NCBI GenBank assembly: GCA_964369755.1
Contig: CAYJFY010000065.1
Location: 1-8,302 of the forward strand
Source: CAUPWF01 sp964369755
GTDB taxonomy: Bacteria; Bacillota; Clostridia; Lachnospirales; Lachnospiraceae
DNA length: 8,302 bases
Direction: 5' to 3'
The position numbers and the translations under genes are program-made. The stretch's first letter is position 1, and each line of letters begins with the position of its first letter. The notes below the pieces were generated by a model that was not told where the DNA came from, did no database searches, and saw only the letters and a list, made by a program, of their open reading frames with translations. Below are positions 1 through 6,337 of this stretch, piece by piece.

Positions 1-1638
1 GCTGGAGATATGACTCCGCTTGTACTAAGCCAAGCGCACTATTGCTATGTGAACACAGGGGATGTGGTTCATGCCCCATTTGATAGTGTCATCATGATAG
101 AAGACGTTACAAAATTAGAGGATGGGTCGGTGAAAATTATTGCACCAGGTCATCCATGGCAACACGTTAGAATGGTTGGAGAAAGTGTTGTTCAAGAAGA
201 GATGTTATTGACATCCAACCACAAGATACGTCCGATGGACATGGGCGCGTTGCTATCAGGTGGGGTGGATCAAGTAGAGGTATATCAGAAGATCACTGTA
301 GGTATTATCCCAACAGGGGCAGAATTGGTTAGCACTCCAGCAGAATTGGAAGAGGGAAAATTGATGGAGTATAATTCCAAAGTATTTTCTGGGCTTTGCA
401 ACGAATGTGGAGCAAAGTCATTTATTTATCCCATTGTCAAAGGGGAATTAGAAGAGTTGACAGTAGCAGTAGCGAAAGCGTGTGATGAGAATGACATTGT
501 GATTATCAATGCGGGAAGTTCGGCAGGCACAAGAGATTTTTCTGCAAAAGCAATCGAAGACTTGGGGAGGGTTCATACCCATGGTTTAGCGATAAAGCCA
601 GGGAAGCCAACTATATTAGGAAGCATAGGATCAAAGCCAGTGATCGGAATTCCTGGATATCCTGTTTCAGCATATCTGGTTTTTGACAGATTTGTACGAC
701 CATTTTTGGAGAATAAGAAAAGGGAGACACTGGAGGCAAAGCTGACACGGAGAATTGTTTCGAGTCTAAAATTCAGCGAGTTTGTAAGAGTGACCTTAGC
801 AAAAATAGATGGAGAATACCTCGCTACACCGCTGGAGCGTGGTGCGGCATCTATTATGAGTCTTGTGAAGGCAGACGGATTGGTTATGATTCCTAGGAAT
901 AAAGAAGGGGTAGAATTAGGAGAGAGCACGCAAGTGGAGTTGATGCGCCCAAGGGGAGAAATCGACGAAACACTAGTATTTATTGGAAGTCATGATCTAC
1001 TATTAGATGAAGTATCCGATATTATGCCAATAAAATCTACCCATGTAGGTAGTATGGGTGGGATTATGGCAATCAAACGAGGACTTTGTCACATTGCGCC
1101 GATTCATGTGTTGGATGAAGCAGAGGGGACTTATAATGAAGAGATTGTGAAACAACTGCTTGGCGATGAATATGTGATAATCAAAGGTGTGTCTAGAGTA
1201 CAAGGATTTATTACAAGAGAAGATACAGAAGTAACAGGTCTTGAAGATATCATTGAGAAGAATCTGTCTTTTGCCAATAGACAGAGGGGGTCAGGAACGA
1301 GGATTTTATTGGATTATCACCTGAAGCAAAAAGGCGTTGATGGAAAAAACATCTATGGATATGACAAAGAATATAGCACACATATGGCAGTGGCAGCAGC
1401 GGTTAAGAGTAGAAGTGCAGATTTTGGATTAGGAGTATATTCAGCAGCGAAAGCACTAGATCTTACCTTTGCGCCATTTAAAAATGAAGAATATGATTTT
1501 GTAGTGAAGCGGTCAAATTTAGAATCGGAGCAAGTGAAGAAATTCATAGAGACAATCAAGTCTGAGAGATTCAAAGAAGTTTTAGAACGCCTAGGTGGCT
1601 ATGAGACGGACCATGTAGGAGAAATATATGATAGATAA
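1..1638 (+). CDS. moeA: Molybdopterin molybdenumtransferase MoeA fused to a periplasmic-binding-like domain (5' partial)
   Basis: MoeA inserts molybdate (or tungstate) into adenylylated molybdopterin in the cytoplasm. The reading frame is open from base 1, and the first codons read AGDM in the middle of the MoeA fold, so the ATG at 10 is internal and roughly 90-110 N-terminal residues lie upstream of the window. MoeA landmarks are VNTGDVVHAPFDSVIMIED (matching the usual TGAxxPxGxDxVVM stretch), PWQHVRMVGE, the MoCF-type loop NAGSSAGTRDF (508-540), IKPGKP (592-609) and GIPGYPVSA (646-672). Domain IV ends near 957. From about 976 (VFIGSHDLLLDEV) to the end is a second domain of about 220 residues resembling the PBP-like domain (PF12727) attached to many clostridial and archaeal MoeA proteins; it probably binds an oxyanion or cofactor ligand, which is inference. 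It overlaps moaA by 11 bases. The loop has SSAG where many MoeA proteins have GVSVG. The family call is firm; the role of the extra domain is not. Confidence 0.92.
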   Translation, partial: AGDMTPLVLSQAHYCYVNTGDVVHAPFDSVIMIEDVTKLEDGSVKIIAPGHPWQHVRMVGESVVQEEMLLTSNHKIRPMDMGALLSGGVDQVEVYQKITVGIIPTGAELVSTPAELEEGKLMEYNSKVFSGLCNECGAKSFIYPIVKGELEELTVAVAKACDENDIVIINAGSSAGTRDFSAKAIEDLGRVHTHGLAIKPGKPTILGSIGSKPVIGIPGYPVSAYLVFDRFVRPFLENKKRETLEAKLTRRIVSSLKFSEFVRVTLAKIDGEYLATPLERGAASIMSLVKADGLVMIPRNKEGVELGESTQVELMRPRGEIDETLVFIGSHDLLLDEVSDIMPIKSTHVGSMGGIMAIKRGLCHIAPIHVLDEAEGTYNEEIVKQLLGDEYVIIKGVSRVQGFITREDTEVTGLEDIIEKNLSFANRQRGSGTRILLDYHLKQKGVDGKNIYGYDKEYSTHMAVAAAVKSRSADFGLGVYSAAKALDLTFAPFKNEEYDFVVKRSNLESEQVKKFIETIKSERFKEVLERLGGYETDHVGEIYDR

Positions 1639-2584
1639 TTATAAGAGAACTATTAATTATGCACGCATTTCATTGACAGATCGATGTAATATGAGGTGTA
1701 AATATTGCATGCCGCAAGGCGGTGTAGATAAAAAAGAGTGTAGGCAGATTATTTCCATGGAGAAAATCTGGGAATTATGTAAAGTTTTAAAAGAGTTGGG
1801 AATAGAAAAAATTCGATTCACAGGGGGAGAACCTCTTGTAAGGAAGGGTGCCTTAGAGTTTATTGAGCGAGTGTGCGAATCTGGCATGTTTGAAAACGTC
1901 TCCATTACTACCAATGGTACGTATTTAAAACAATATGCCTCGCGTCTAAAGAAGGCGGGAGTTTGGGGGATTAACGTGAGTTTGGATACTGTGGACCCTG
2001 AACTCTATAGAGAACTTACACGGGGACATGAGGTAGAGGAAGCGCTAGAGGGGATTGAAGAGGCGATTGCTGTAGGCATTGAGAAGATTAAGATAAACGC
2101 AGTTCTGACAGATCTACAGACACCAGAACAAATCAGAGCACTTTGCGACTATTCGGTCAAGCATCCAATCGATGTTCGATTCATTGAATTGATGCCAATT
2201 GGGACTTGTGCTGAGTGGGCACAGAAGCATTTTGTGCCTTCGAGCAAGTTATTGGAGATGTTACCAAATCTAACGCCAGTGGAGAAGGAAGATCCGTCTT
2301 CACCAGCCACATTGTATCAACTCCCAGGTGCCTTGGGACATGTGGGGATAATTACACCAATTACCTGTGAATTTTGTAGTACATGCAACAGAATTAGGAT
2401 GACAGCCGAGGGCAAGATAAAACCATGTCTTCACACAGATGAAGAATACGATATTTGGGATGTTGCAGACGATCCAGAACTGCTTCGAGCGACCATTGAA
2501 TCTGCGATCATAGAGAAACCAGAGCGACATCAATTACATGAGCAACAGTTTATTGCAAAAGATATGAAAAGAATTGGGGGATAG
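1628..2584 (+). CDS. moaA: GTP 3',8-cyclase MoaA (radical SAM)
   Basis: MoaA uses S-adenosylmethionine and two 4Fe-4S clusters to convert GTP to 3',8-cyclo-7,8-dihydro-GTP, the first step of molybdopterin synthesis. At 318 residues it is close to the usual size of about 320-340. The radical SAM motif is C20-x3-C24-x2-C27 within LTDRCNMRCKYCMP, and the SAM-binding TGGEP is at 65-69. The C-terminal cluster is C250-x2-C253-x13-C267 within FCSTCNRIRMTAEGKIKPC, with an extra cysteine at 247. The protein ends in the conserved Gly-Gly that reaches into the active site of the known enzyme. The ATG is preceded by AGGAG at 1617-1621 with 6 bases of spacing, inside the end of moeA, so translation is probably coupled. 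moaC, which acts next in the pathway, follows directly. Confidence 0.97.
   Translation: MIDNYKRTINYARISLTDRCNMRCKYCMPQGGVDKKECRQIISMEKIWELCKVLKELGIEKIRFTGGEPLVRKGALEFIERVCESGMFENVSITTNGTYLKQYASRLKKAGVWGINVSLDTVDPELYRELTRGHEVEEALEGIEEAIAVGIEKIKINAVLTDLQTPEQIRALCDYSVKHPIDVRFIELMPIGTCAEWAQKHFVPSSKLLEMLPNLTPVEKEDPSSPATLYQLPGALGHVGIITPITCEFCSTCNRIRMTAEGKIKPCLHTDEEYDIWDVADDPELLRATIESAIIEKPERHQLHEQQFIAKDMKRIGG
2576..2581 (+). promoter_or_regulatory. Ribosome binding site of moaC
   Basis: GGGGGA lies across the last two codons of moaA, 10 bases before the ATG at 2592. A TTG in the same frame at 2574 would also open the reading frame, but it overlaps this site and would add six residues that MoaC proteins lack. 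The site therefore supports the ATG. Confidence 0.5.
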
Positions 2585-2591
2585 AGAAAAA

Positions 2592-3065
2592 ATGGAATTT
2601 ACTCATTTTAATGAAGAAGGGCGTGCGAAAATGGTAGATGTCTCAGAGAAGAATGAGACCAAGCGAGTTGCAATCGCGTCAGCCAAGGTGAAGATGAGCG
2701 ACCTTACCTTAGAGATGATGAAGGATGGGAAGATGAAGAAGGGGGATGTCCTGTCTGTCGCACAAATTGCAGGAATCATGGCAGCGAAAAAGACGCAAGA
2801 CATTATCCCCATGTGTCACAATATTTTCTTGACGGGATGTGACATTACATTTTCTTACCGAGAAGATGGCGTAGAAATCTTGGCCACTGTGAAAACAAAA
2901 GGACAGACTGGCGTAGAGATGGAGGCGCTGACAGCTGCCAGTGCAGCAGCACTTACCATATATGATATGTGTAAGGCTGTGGACAAGGAAATGGTGATAT
3001 ATGATGTAATGCTCCTTCGAAAAGAAGGCGGAAAAAGTGGATTATTTGTAAGAGAGGAAGAATAG
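2592..3065 (+). CDS. moaC: Cyclic pyranopterin monophosphate synthase MoaC
   Basis: MoaC converts the MoaA product into cyclic pyranopterin monophosphate, completing the first stage of cofactor synthesis. The ATG at 2592 gives 157 residues starting MEFTHFNEEG, which matches the short N-terminus seen in E. coli MoaC (161 residues), so it is preferred over the in-frame TTG at 2574. Family motifs are KMVDVSEK near the N-terminus, IPMCHNIFLTGCDI in the middle, GQTGVEMEALTAAS, ALTIYDMCKAVDKEMVI and GGKSGLF at the end. One oddity is CHN where most MoaC proteins have CHP. It starts 7 bases after the moaA stop and ends 3 bases before the MOSC gene, so it is part of the same transcript. The family call is firm. 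Confidence 0.96.
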   Translation: MEFTHFNEEGRAKMVDVSEKNETKRVAIASAKVKMSDLTLEMMKDGKMKKGDVLSVAQIAGIMAAKKTQDIIPMCHNIFLTGCDITFSYREDGVEILATVKTKGQTGVEMEALTAASAAALTIYDMCKAVDKEMVIYDVMLLRKEGGKSGLFVREEE

Positions 3066-3068
3066 AAA

Positions 3069-3503
3069 ATGGCAAAAGTATTATCAGTAAATATCAGTGA
3101 GAAAAAAGGGGTAATTAAGCAACCAGTAACGAAAGTAACTATGATTGAAGATTTTGGAATTGAGGGAGATGCTCATGCGGGCAAAGGAATTCGCCAAGTG
3201 AGTTATCTTGCAAAGGAAAGTGCGGACAAGATGACTGCAATGGGAGTCAAAGGACTATGTAGTGGAAAATTTGCAGAAAATGTAACTACCGAAGGAATCG
3301 TTTTGCATTCACTACCAGTTGGAACCAGATTACAAATCGGAGATACGATTCAAGAAGTTTCTAAGATTGGGAAAGAATGTCACCATGGTTGTGCGATCAA
3401 ACAACAGGTGGGAACTTGTATCATGCCAACCGAGGGAATCTTTACAAAAGTCATCCAAGGTGGAACAGTAAAAGAAGGCGATGAAATTATCGTATTGTCA
3501 TAA
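3069..3503 (+). CDS. MOSC-domain protein (molybdenum cofactor sulfurase C-terminal-like)
   Basis: This is a stand-alone MOSC domain of 144 residues, a usual length for the small clostridial type. Family features are an N-terminal beta stretch AKVLSVNISEKKGVIKQP, the GIEGDAHAG turn, the FAENVTTEGI segment, and the cysteine-bearing block GKECHHGCAIKQQVGTC with C104, C108 and C117, followed by MPTEGIF. MOSC domains occur in molybdenum cofactor sulfurases and in YiiM and mARC-type enzymes, and are thought to carry sulfur or bind the cofactor; the exact reaction of the small free-standing form is not settled. A GAGGAAG ribosome site at 3054-3060 precedes the ATG by 8 bases. In many clostridia the MOSC gene is followed by or fused to mogA; here no mogA follows. 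It is the last gene before the 109-base gap. Confidence 0.93.
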   Translation: MAKVLSVNISEKKGVIKQPVTKVTMIEDFGIEGDAHAGKGIRQVSYLAKESADKMTAMGVKGLCSGKFAENVTTEGIVLHSLPVGTRLQIGDTIQEVSKIGKECHHGCAIKQQVGTCIMPTEGIFTKVIQGGTVKEGDEIIVLS

Positions 3504-3612
3504 AATGATACAAGGGACAAAAGATCATGATTTCATGTTTGTATGAAGAATCATGACCTTGGGTTCTGGGGCTCGCAAAATATGAATCGTACACAAGAAA
3601 AAGGGGTGAATT
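3504..3612 (+). other. Intergenic spacer with long imperfect hairpin
   Basis: This is the only sizeable gap between genes before base 8003. TCATGATT at 3525-3532 pairs exactly with AATCATGA at 3549-3556. An inner TCAT/ATGA pair extends it toward the loop, and an outer CAAGG (3511-3515) can pair with CCTTG (3557-3561) across an asymmetric bulge. No T-tract follows, so it is not a standard intrinsic terminator. A weak promoter-like pair, TTGGGT (3559-3564), 16 bases, TATGAA (3581-3586), sits just after it. AAGGGGTG at 3601-3608 is the ribosome site of the next gene. The hairpin may stabilise or process the mRNA between the two blocks; that is inference. Confidence 0.4.
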
Positions 3613-4500
3613 ATGGAATACAATTACGTAATCGGCATCGATGATACAGACGCAATTGGAACCAAGGGTACAGGGGCAATTGCGTCAGAAATCATAGAAA
3701 TGATTGAGGAGAAACAATGGGGAACATGTCATCAGGTGACAAGGCATCAACTCTTGATTCACCCTGATATCGCGTATACGTCGCATAACAGTGCCATGAT
3801 TTTCACAGCACAGTTGGATGAAAGCAAAGAAGAAGAGATGATTCGATGTGTGGCGGAGTATTTGCAGAAAGAATCTGCAGAAGGCTCCGATCCAGGTTTT
3901 TGTGTATTAAACCGAAATCGATGTATTGATGTTCAGAAAATCATAGAGTTTGGCTATCTGGTGAAGAATAAAGTAGTAACGAAAGCCTTGGCATATCAAT
4001 GTGCAAAGGAGCACGAGGTATATCTATCAGAGCATGGTGGAGAAGGAATTGGAGTCATTGGAGCACTAGCGGGAGTTGGACTTCGGTTGAGTGGAAATGA
4101 TGGAGAGATGAAGGGTGGAATCGGCAGGCTGAAGGCGGGCACGACGATTCAGGTAGAAGCAGTATTGGAGCACCCAGCAGTCGGTGCAGTCCTTGATGTA
4201 CAGAATAAGAATCCAGTAGATGCAAAAGATGTGATCTATATCGGCTGGAAATTAAAACCGATCCTATATATGGGCGAATTTGTTGTGATGGTGACAAGAG
4301 CCCAAGAGGAGGGTGTATGGAATGCGTTGGAAAAGGAAGCTATGCGAGAGTATGGGAACAATCGAGCGGATATTAGCATCTGTGAATTCTACAAAGAAGA
4401 TGTTGTCGAGGAATTGATTTACAGCGAGACAGAGAATTGTTTGAACTGTATCTATAGAAGGTGGACAAAGGATGCGTTCACTTGCGAGTATAAAAGATGA
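3613..4500 (+). CDS. TiaS-like protein (agmatidine synthetase N-terminal-like), function in bacteria unassigned
   Basis: This 295-residue protein resembles the N-terminal part of archaeal TiaS, which activates C34 of tRNA(Ile2) with ATP and attaches agmatine. The N-terminus VIGIDDTD (6-13) followed by GTKGTGAIASEI matches the acidic ATP-site motif of the TiaS kinase-like domain. The glycine-rich block HGGEGIGVIGALAGVGLRLS (141-160) resembles the TiaS HGxGxGxIGALA stretch. TiaS proteins are about 420 residues with an OB fold and zinc ribbon at the end; both are missing here. Instead the C-terminus has C276-x2-C279-x11-C291, a possible metal or iron-sulfur site. Bacteria normally read this codon with TilS-made lysidine, so tRNA agmatinylation is unlikely. 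The gene overlaps the permease by ATGA, and its neighbours are cofactor genes and a metal-type importer, so a role in metal or cofactor handling is inferred. The family assignment is moderate and the function is unknown. Confidence 0.62.
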   Translation: MEYNYVIGIDDTDAIGTKGTGAIASEIIEMIEEKQWGTCHQVTRHQLLIHPDIAYTSHNSAMIFTAQLDESKEEEMIRCVAEYLQKESAEGSDPGFCVLNRNRCIDVQKIIEFGYLVKNKVVTKALAYQCAKEHEVYLSEHGGEGIGVIGALAGVGLRLSGNDGEMKGGIGRLKAGTTIQVEAVLEHPAVGAVLDVQNKNPVDAKDVIYIGWKLKPILYMGEFVVMVTRAQEEGVWNALEKEAMREYGNNRADISICEFYKEDVVEELIYSETENCLNCIYRRWTKDAFTCEYKR

Positions 4501-5501
4501 TGAAAAAAATAAGAACAAGAGAATATGTATTGACAACGGGAATGGTTCTTCTTCCTGTTGTTTGTATATTTGCCAGTTTATTTCTGGGAAATTATTCCTT
4601 AGGAATTCAAGAAGTCTTCTCTATTTTATTTCAACCTGGGGAGAATGACTTTGCAGAGCTGACCGTAGTATGGCAACTGCGATTGCCAAGAGCTGTCATT
4701 GCAGCGTTTACAGGGGCGGCACTTTCAGTGGCGGGAGCAGTATTCCAAGGGATTTTTCGAAACCCAATCGTAAACTCAAGTTTATTGGGGGTGTCCAATG
4801 GCGCGGGGCTTGGGGCTTGTATCGCGATTGTGCTACTCGGTGGCGGTGTTATGATTTATCCACTTGCATTTGGATTCGCAATCTTAGCGGTTGTGTTGGC
4901 ATATCTCATTGCACAAGTGTGTGGAAATGCACAGAACATCACCTTAATCTTAGGGGGAGTCATTGTATCAAACTTATTCAGTGCGTTGATTTCTATTTTA
5001 AAATATATGGCAGATCCTTATAGTCAATTACCGAGTATTACATTCTGGTTTATGGGAAGTTTTGCAACTGTGGGATATCAACATTTTATTGCATTGATTC
5101 CTATGACCATTGGTTTTATTGGAATATTTGCGCTCCGGTGGCAGATTAATGTGCTATCCATGGGAGACAAGGAGGCACTGGCACTGGGAGTAGATGTCAG
5201 CCTATGCAAGGGAATTCTCATTGCCTGTGCAACCTTAGTGACGGCTTCTGCTGTCTGTGTAAGTGGATCCATCGGATGGGTGGGGCTTATCATTCCACAC
5301 ATTGCGAGGATGATGTATAGCAATGATAATGTAAAATTAATTCCATTGTCAGCGTCTCTAGGGGCGAGTTTCATGGTTGTAATCGATCTAATTGCAAGAA
5401 ATATCAGTACCTATGAAGTTCCAGTGGGGATATTGACATCGATCATTGGAGCGCCATTCTTCGTGTACATTTTAAAAACCACGAAAGGGGGACGCTGGTA
5501 A
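4497..5501 (+). CDS. FecCD-family ABC transporter permease, probably molybdate/tungstate (MolB-like)
   Basis: This is a membrane permease of 334 residues, normal for the BtuC/FecCD type II importer family, with about ten hydrophobic segments. Family motifs are RLPR (62-65), the GAALSVAGAVFQGIFRNP run (73-90), LGVSNGAG (97-104), FWFMGSF in the middle, WVGLIIPHIAR (261-271) and EVPVGILTSIIGAPFF (307-322). The usual acidic-proline segment after RNP (typically ADP) reads VNS here. It would dimerise and pair with the downstream ATPase and lipoprotein. Family members carry haem, siderophores, cobalamin or, in MolBCA, molybdate or tungstate; the molybdenum cofactor genes upstream favour the last, but the sequence alone does not fix the substrate. 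The start overlaps the preceding stop (ATGA) and has no clear Shine-Dalgarno sequence, so translation is probably coupled. A second ATG at 4500 is also possible. Confidence 0.92.
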   Translation: MMKKIRTREYVLTTGMVLLPVVCIFASLFLGNYSLGIQEVFSILFQPGENDFAELTVVWQLRLPRAVIAAFTGAALSVAGAVFQGIFRNPIVNSSLLGVSNGAGLGACIAIVLLGGGVMIYPLAFGFAILAVVLAYLIAQVCGNAQNITLILGGVIVSNLFSALISILKYMADPYSQLPSITFWFMGSFATVGYQHFIALIPMTIGFIGIFALRWQINVLSMGDKEALALGVDVSLCKGILIACATLVTASAVCVSGSIGWVGLIIPHIARMMYSNDNVKLIPLSASLGASFMVVIDLIARNISTYEVPVGILTSIIGAPFFVYILKTTKGGRW

Positions 5502-6337
5502 TGAAATCGATTATTTCAATCAATGATTTGTATTATGCTTACCCGAATGAAGAAGTGTTGCAAGGGGTTGACCTTCAAGTGAGACAAGGAGAGGTTGTGT
5601 GCCTAATGGGGGCAAATGGTTGTGGAAAAACAACCTTATTAGATAATATTTTACGAGTACACAAGCCAAAATCGGGAACGATCCGATTATGCGACAAGGA
5701 CATTTCTGAGTATAAGCGGAAGGATATTGCGCAGCGAATTGCTTATATTCCACAGATACACAACACAACATTTCCCTATCTGGTTCGAGAAATTGTTGCA
5801 ATGGGAAGGACGTGTCATGCTCATGTCATGGGAAGACCGAGCGAGGAAGATCTAGAGATTTCCTTAGATTCCTTGCGCCAGGTTGGGATGCTAGAGTATG
5901 CGGAAAAATCTTACACCCAATTATCAGGCGGAGAAGTGAAACTAGTGATGCTTGCTCGGGCACTTGCACAGAAAGCGTCTATTATCTTGATGGACGAGCC
6001 TACGGCACATCTAGATATGCGAAATGAATTGTTGTTTCTCCAAGTTACCAAAGAGTTAGTCAGGAAGGAAAAGATTAGCGTGATTCTTGCAACTCATGAT
6101 CCGGAACATGCGTTTTATTTTGAAGGGTGCGGTGTACCAACGAGGGCGGTCATGCTGAAATATGGCAAGATTATGGCGATAGGTAAACCAAGTGAGATAT
6201 TGAATGAGGAAACCATAGCGAAAACATATGCGGTGCAAGTGAGAATTATGGAATCTAAGGACGGGAATCACAGGGTGAACAAAAGCATTTATTTGCAACA
6301 CACATTGAAGGAGGATAGCAGTGAAAAAGAGTTATAA
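5501..6337 (+). CDS. ABC transporter ATP-binding protein, FecE/MolC-like
   Basis: This is the cytoplasmic ATPase that powers the FecCD-type importer. It has 278 residues. The Walker A motif is GANGCGKTT (37-45), the Q-loop is YIPQ (82-85), the signature is LSGGE (141-145), Walker B is ILMDEP (162-167), the D-loop is HLD (170-172), and the switch histidine is H199 in LATHDPEH. All catalytic residues are present. The C-terminal part after residue 205 is a short regulatory tail of the usual kind. The ATG shares one base with the permease stop (TAATG), with a GGGGG ribosome site at 5487-5491. The end of the gene overlaps the next gene by 17 bases. Confidence 0.95.
   Translation: MKSIISINDLYYAYPNEEVLQGVDLQVRQGEVVCLMGANGCGKTTLLDNILRVHKPKSGTIRLCDKDISEYKRKDIAQRIAYIPQIHNTTFPYLVREIVAMGRTCHAHVMGRPSEEDLEISLDSLRQVGMLEYAEKSYTQLSGGEVKLVMLARALAQKASIILMDEPTAHLDMRNELLFLQVTKELVRKEKISVILATHDPEHAFYFEGCGVPTRAVMLKYGKIMAIGKPSEILNEETIAKTYAVQVRIMESKDGNHRVNKSIYLQHTLKEDSSEKEL
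6308..6315 (+). promoter_or_regulatory. Ribosome binding site for the GTG-initiated binding-protein gene
   Basis: AAGGAGGA is a near-perfect Shine-Dalgarno sequence lying inside the end of the ATPase gene, 5 bases before a GTG. It decides the GTG at 6321 as start. The resulting N-terminus gives a proper lipoprotein signal. Confidence 0.8.

Noticed and set aside
573..929. 118-codon open frame on the - strand inside moeA
   Set aside because: It is antisense to conserved MoeA motifs and its translation is low-complexity without family features.
2574..2591. Upstream TTG start for moaC
   Set aside because: It would add six residues absent from MoaC proteins and would bury the GGGGGA ribosome site inside the coding sequence.
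3504..3612. Molybdenum-cofactor (Moco) riboswitch
   Set aside because: The position and pathway would fit, but I cannot recognise the conserved multi-stem Moco RNA core; only a simple imperfect hairpin is seen.
4670..5023. 117-codon open frame on the + strand inside the permease gene
   Set aside because: It lies in another frame within a clear FecCD coding region, has no ribosome site and no recognisable domain.
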